Assembly (NCBI RefSeq): GCF_014205335.1
Contig: NZ_JACHNH010000001.1
Location: forward strand, 1-64,000
Reading direction: 5' to 3'
Length of the DNA stretch: 64,000 nucleotides
Source of the DNA: Amorphoplanes digitatis
GTDB lineage: Bacteria > Actinomycetota > Actinomycetes > Mycobacteriales > Micromonosporaceae
Shown here piece after piece: positions 63,362-64,000 of this stretch. Position 1 is the first letter of the stretch. Each line of letters starts with the position of its first letter. The position numbers and the translations under genes were made by a program. The notes beneath the pieces are model-generated. The model was not told the origin of the DNA, searched no databases, and saw only the letters and a list, made by a program, of their open reading frames with translations.

Positions 63362-64000
63362 CCGAGCGCACCGCACCGGGACCGGCCGGCGGCCTCGACC
63401 TCGCCGAGGTGGAGCGGATCGTCTACACGGCGCTGGCCGAGGACCTCGGCGACCCGCCCCGCGACGTGACGAGCGAGGCGACGATCCCGGCCGGCCAGGT
63501 CGACACCGCCGAGCTGGTCGCCCGCGCACCCGGCGTGGTGGCCGGCCTGCCGGTCGCGGCCCTGGTCTTCGCGGCGACCTCCGGCGGCACCGCGGAGTTC
63601 GACCAGCGGGTCGAGGAGGGCGCCCGGGTGGCCCGCGGCGACGTCCTCGCGGTGGTCACCGGGCCGACCCGGTCCCTGCTCACGGCCGAGCGCACGGCGC
63701 TCAACCTGCTCTGCCGGATGTCCGGCGTCGCGACGCACACCCGCAGGTGGGCCGACGAGCTGGCGGGCACCAAGGCGACGGTGCTGGACACCCGCAAGAC
63801 GACGCCGGGCCTGCGCGTGCTGGAGAAGTACGCGGTCCGGGCCGGCGGCGGCACGAACAAGCGCATGGGCCTCTACGACGTCGCCATGATCAAGGACAAC
63901 CACAAGCTCGCGGCCGGCAGCATCACCGCGGCCTACCGCTCGGTCCGCTCGACGTTCCCGGACGTGGCCGTCCAGGTGGAGGTCACCACGGTGGCCGAGG
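63358..64000 (+). CDS. nadC: Nicotinate-nucleotide pyrophosphorylase, 3' truncated
   Basis: 214 codons before the window ends, from the ATG overlapping the nadB stop. Blocks are EDLGDPPRDVTSEAT, AERTALNLLCRMSGVAT, LDTRKTTPGLRVLEKYAVRA, GGGTNKRMGLYDVAMIKDNH. It converts quinolinate and PRPP to nicotinate mononucleotide. About a quarter of the protein is missing at the window edge. Confidence 0.96.
   Translation, partial: MTERTAPGPAGGLDLAEVERIVYTALAEDLGDPPRDVTSEATIPAGQVDTAELVARAPGVVAGLPVAALVFAATSGGTAEFDQRVEEGARVARGDVLAVVTGPTRSLLTAERTALNLLCRMSGVATHTRRWADELAGTKATVLDTRKTTPGLRVLEKYAVRAGGGTNKRMGLYDVAMIKDNHKLAAGSITAAYRSVRSTFPDVAVQVEVTTVAE

Overview
The window is very GC-rich, densely coding actinobacterial chromosome. 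The best fit is the Micromonosporaceae (Actinoplanes-like). The evidence is GTG starts, 4-bp ATGA/GTGA overlaps inside operons, many starts 6-8 nt behind a TAnnnT box (leaderless mRNAs), ESX (type VII) secretion genes, septum-formation-type proteins, and gene orders shared with Mycobacterium tuberculosis (from memory: crp / nth-tlpA-nudix-marP; ppa / dacB-DUF2342-tilS-hpt; ftsH-folE-folP-folB-folK-DUF3180; DUF2520-panC). I see no rRNA, tRNA, CRISPR array, transposase or integrase.

Layout. 0-5.8 kb: a metallo-beta-lactamase-fold hydrolase (5' cut), a very large cyclase/ATPase/TPR regulator and a membrane Ser/Thr kinase. 5.8-9.3 kb: a two-gene acyl-CoA carboxylase whose subunits both lack expected catalytic residues. 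9.5-15.2 kb: crp, capA, then nth-tlpA-nudix-marP. 15.2-22.7 kb: a 39-bp tandem repeat array and a reduced ESX locus (mycP, eccC, eccD). 22.7-33 kb: ppa, a dacB with a 30-unit octapeptide repeat, DUF2342 protease, tilS, hpt, ftsH, folE (apparently starting at CTG) and ridA.

33-46 kb is the most unusual part. Between folE and folP, genes normally adjacent, lies a roughly 13-kb block with two modules. The first is an FtsK/EccC-like ATPase, a coiled-coil membrane protein and an 86-residue helical-hairpin protein. The second is a type IV secretion-like operon: VirB2-like, VirB3-like, VirB4, VirB6/TrbL-like, a VirB8-position protein and a VirB1-like wall hydrolase. No relaxase, integrase or att site is visible.

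46-64 kb: folP-folB-folK-DUF3180, small membrane proteins, an osmoprotectant-type ABC transporter whose substrate-binding protein appears circularly permuted, a large repeat-rich membrane protein, an orphan NuoD paralogue next to a MidA/NDUFAF7-type methyltransferase, DUF2520-panC, a septum-formation lipoprotein, and nadB-nadC (3' cut).

Themes: cofactor synthesis (folate, pantothenate, NAD), envelope and wall proteins, and three secretion-like assemblies. All identifications come from reading motifs and translations. No database search was run.
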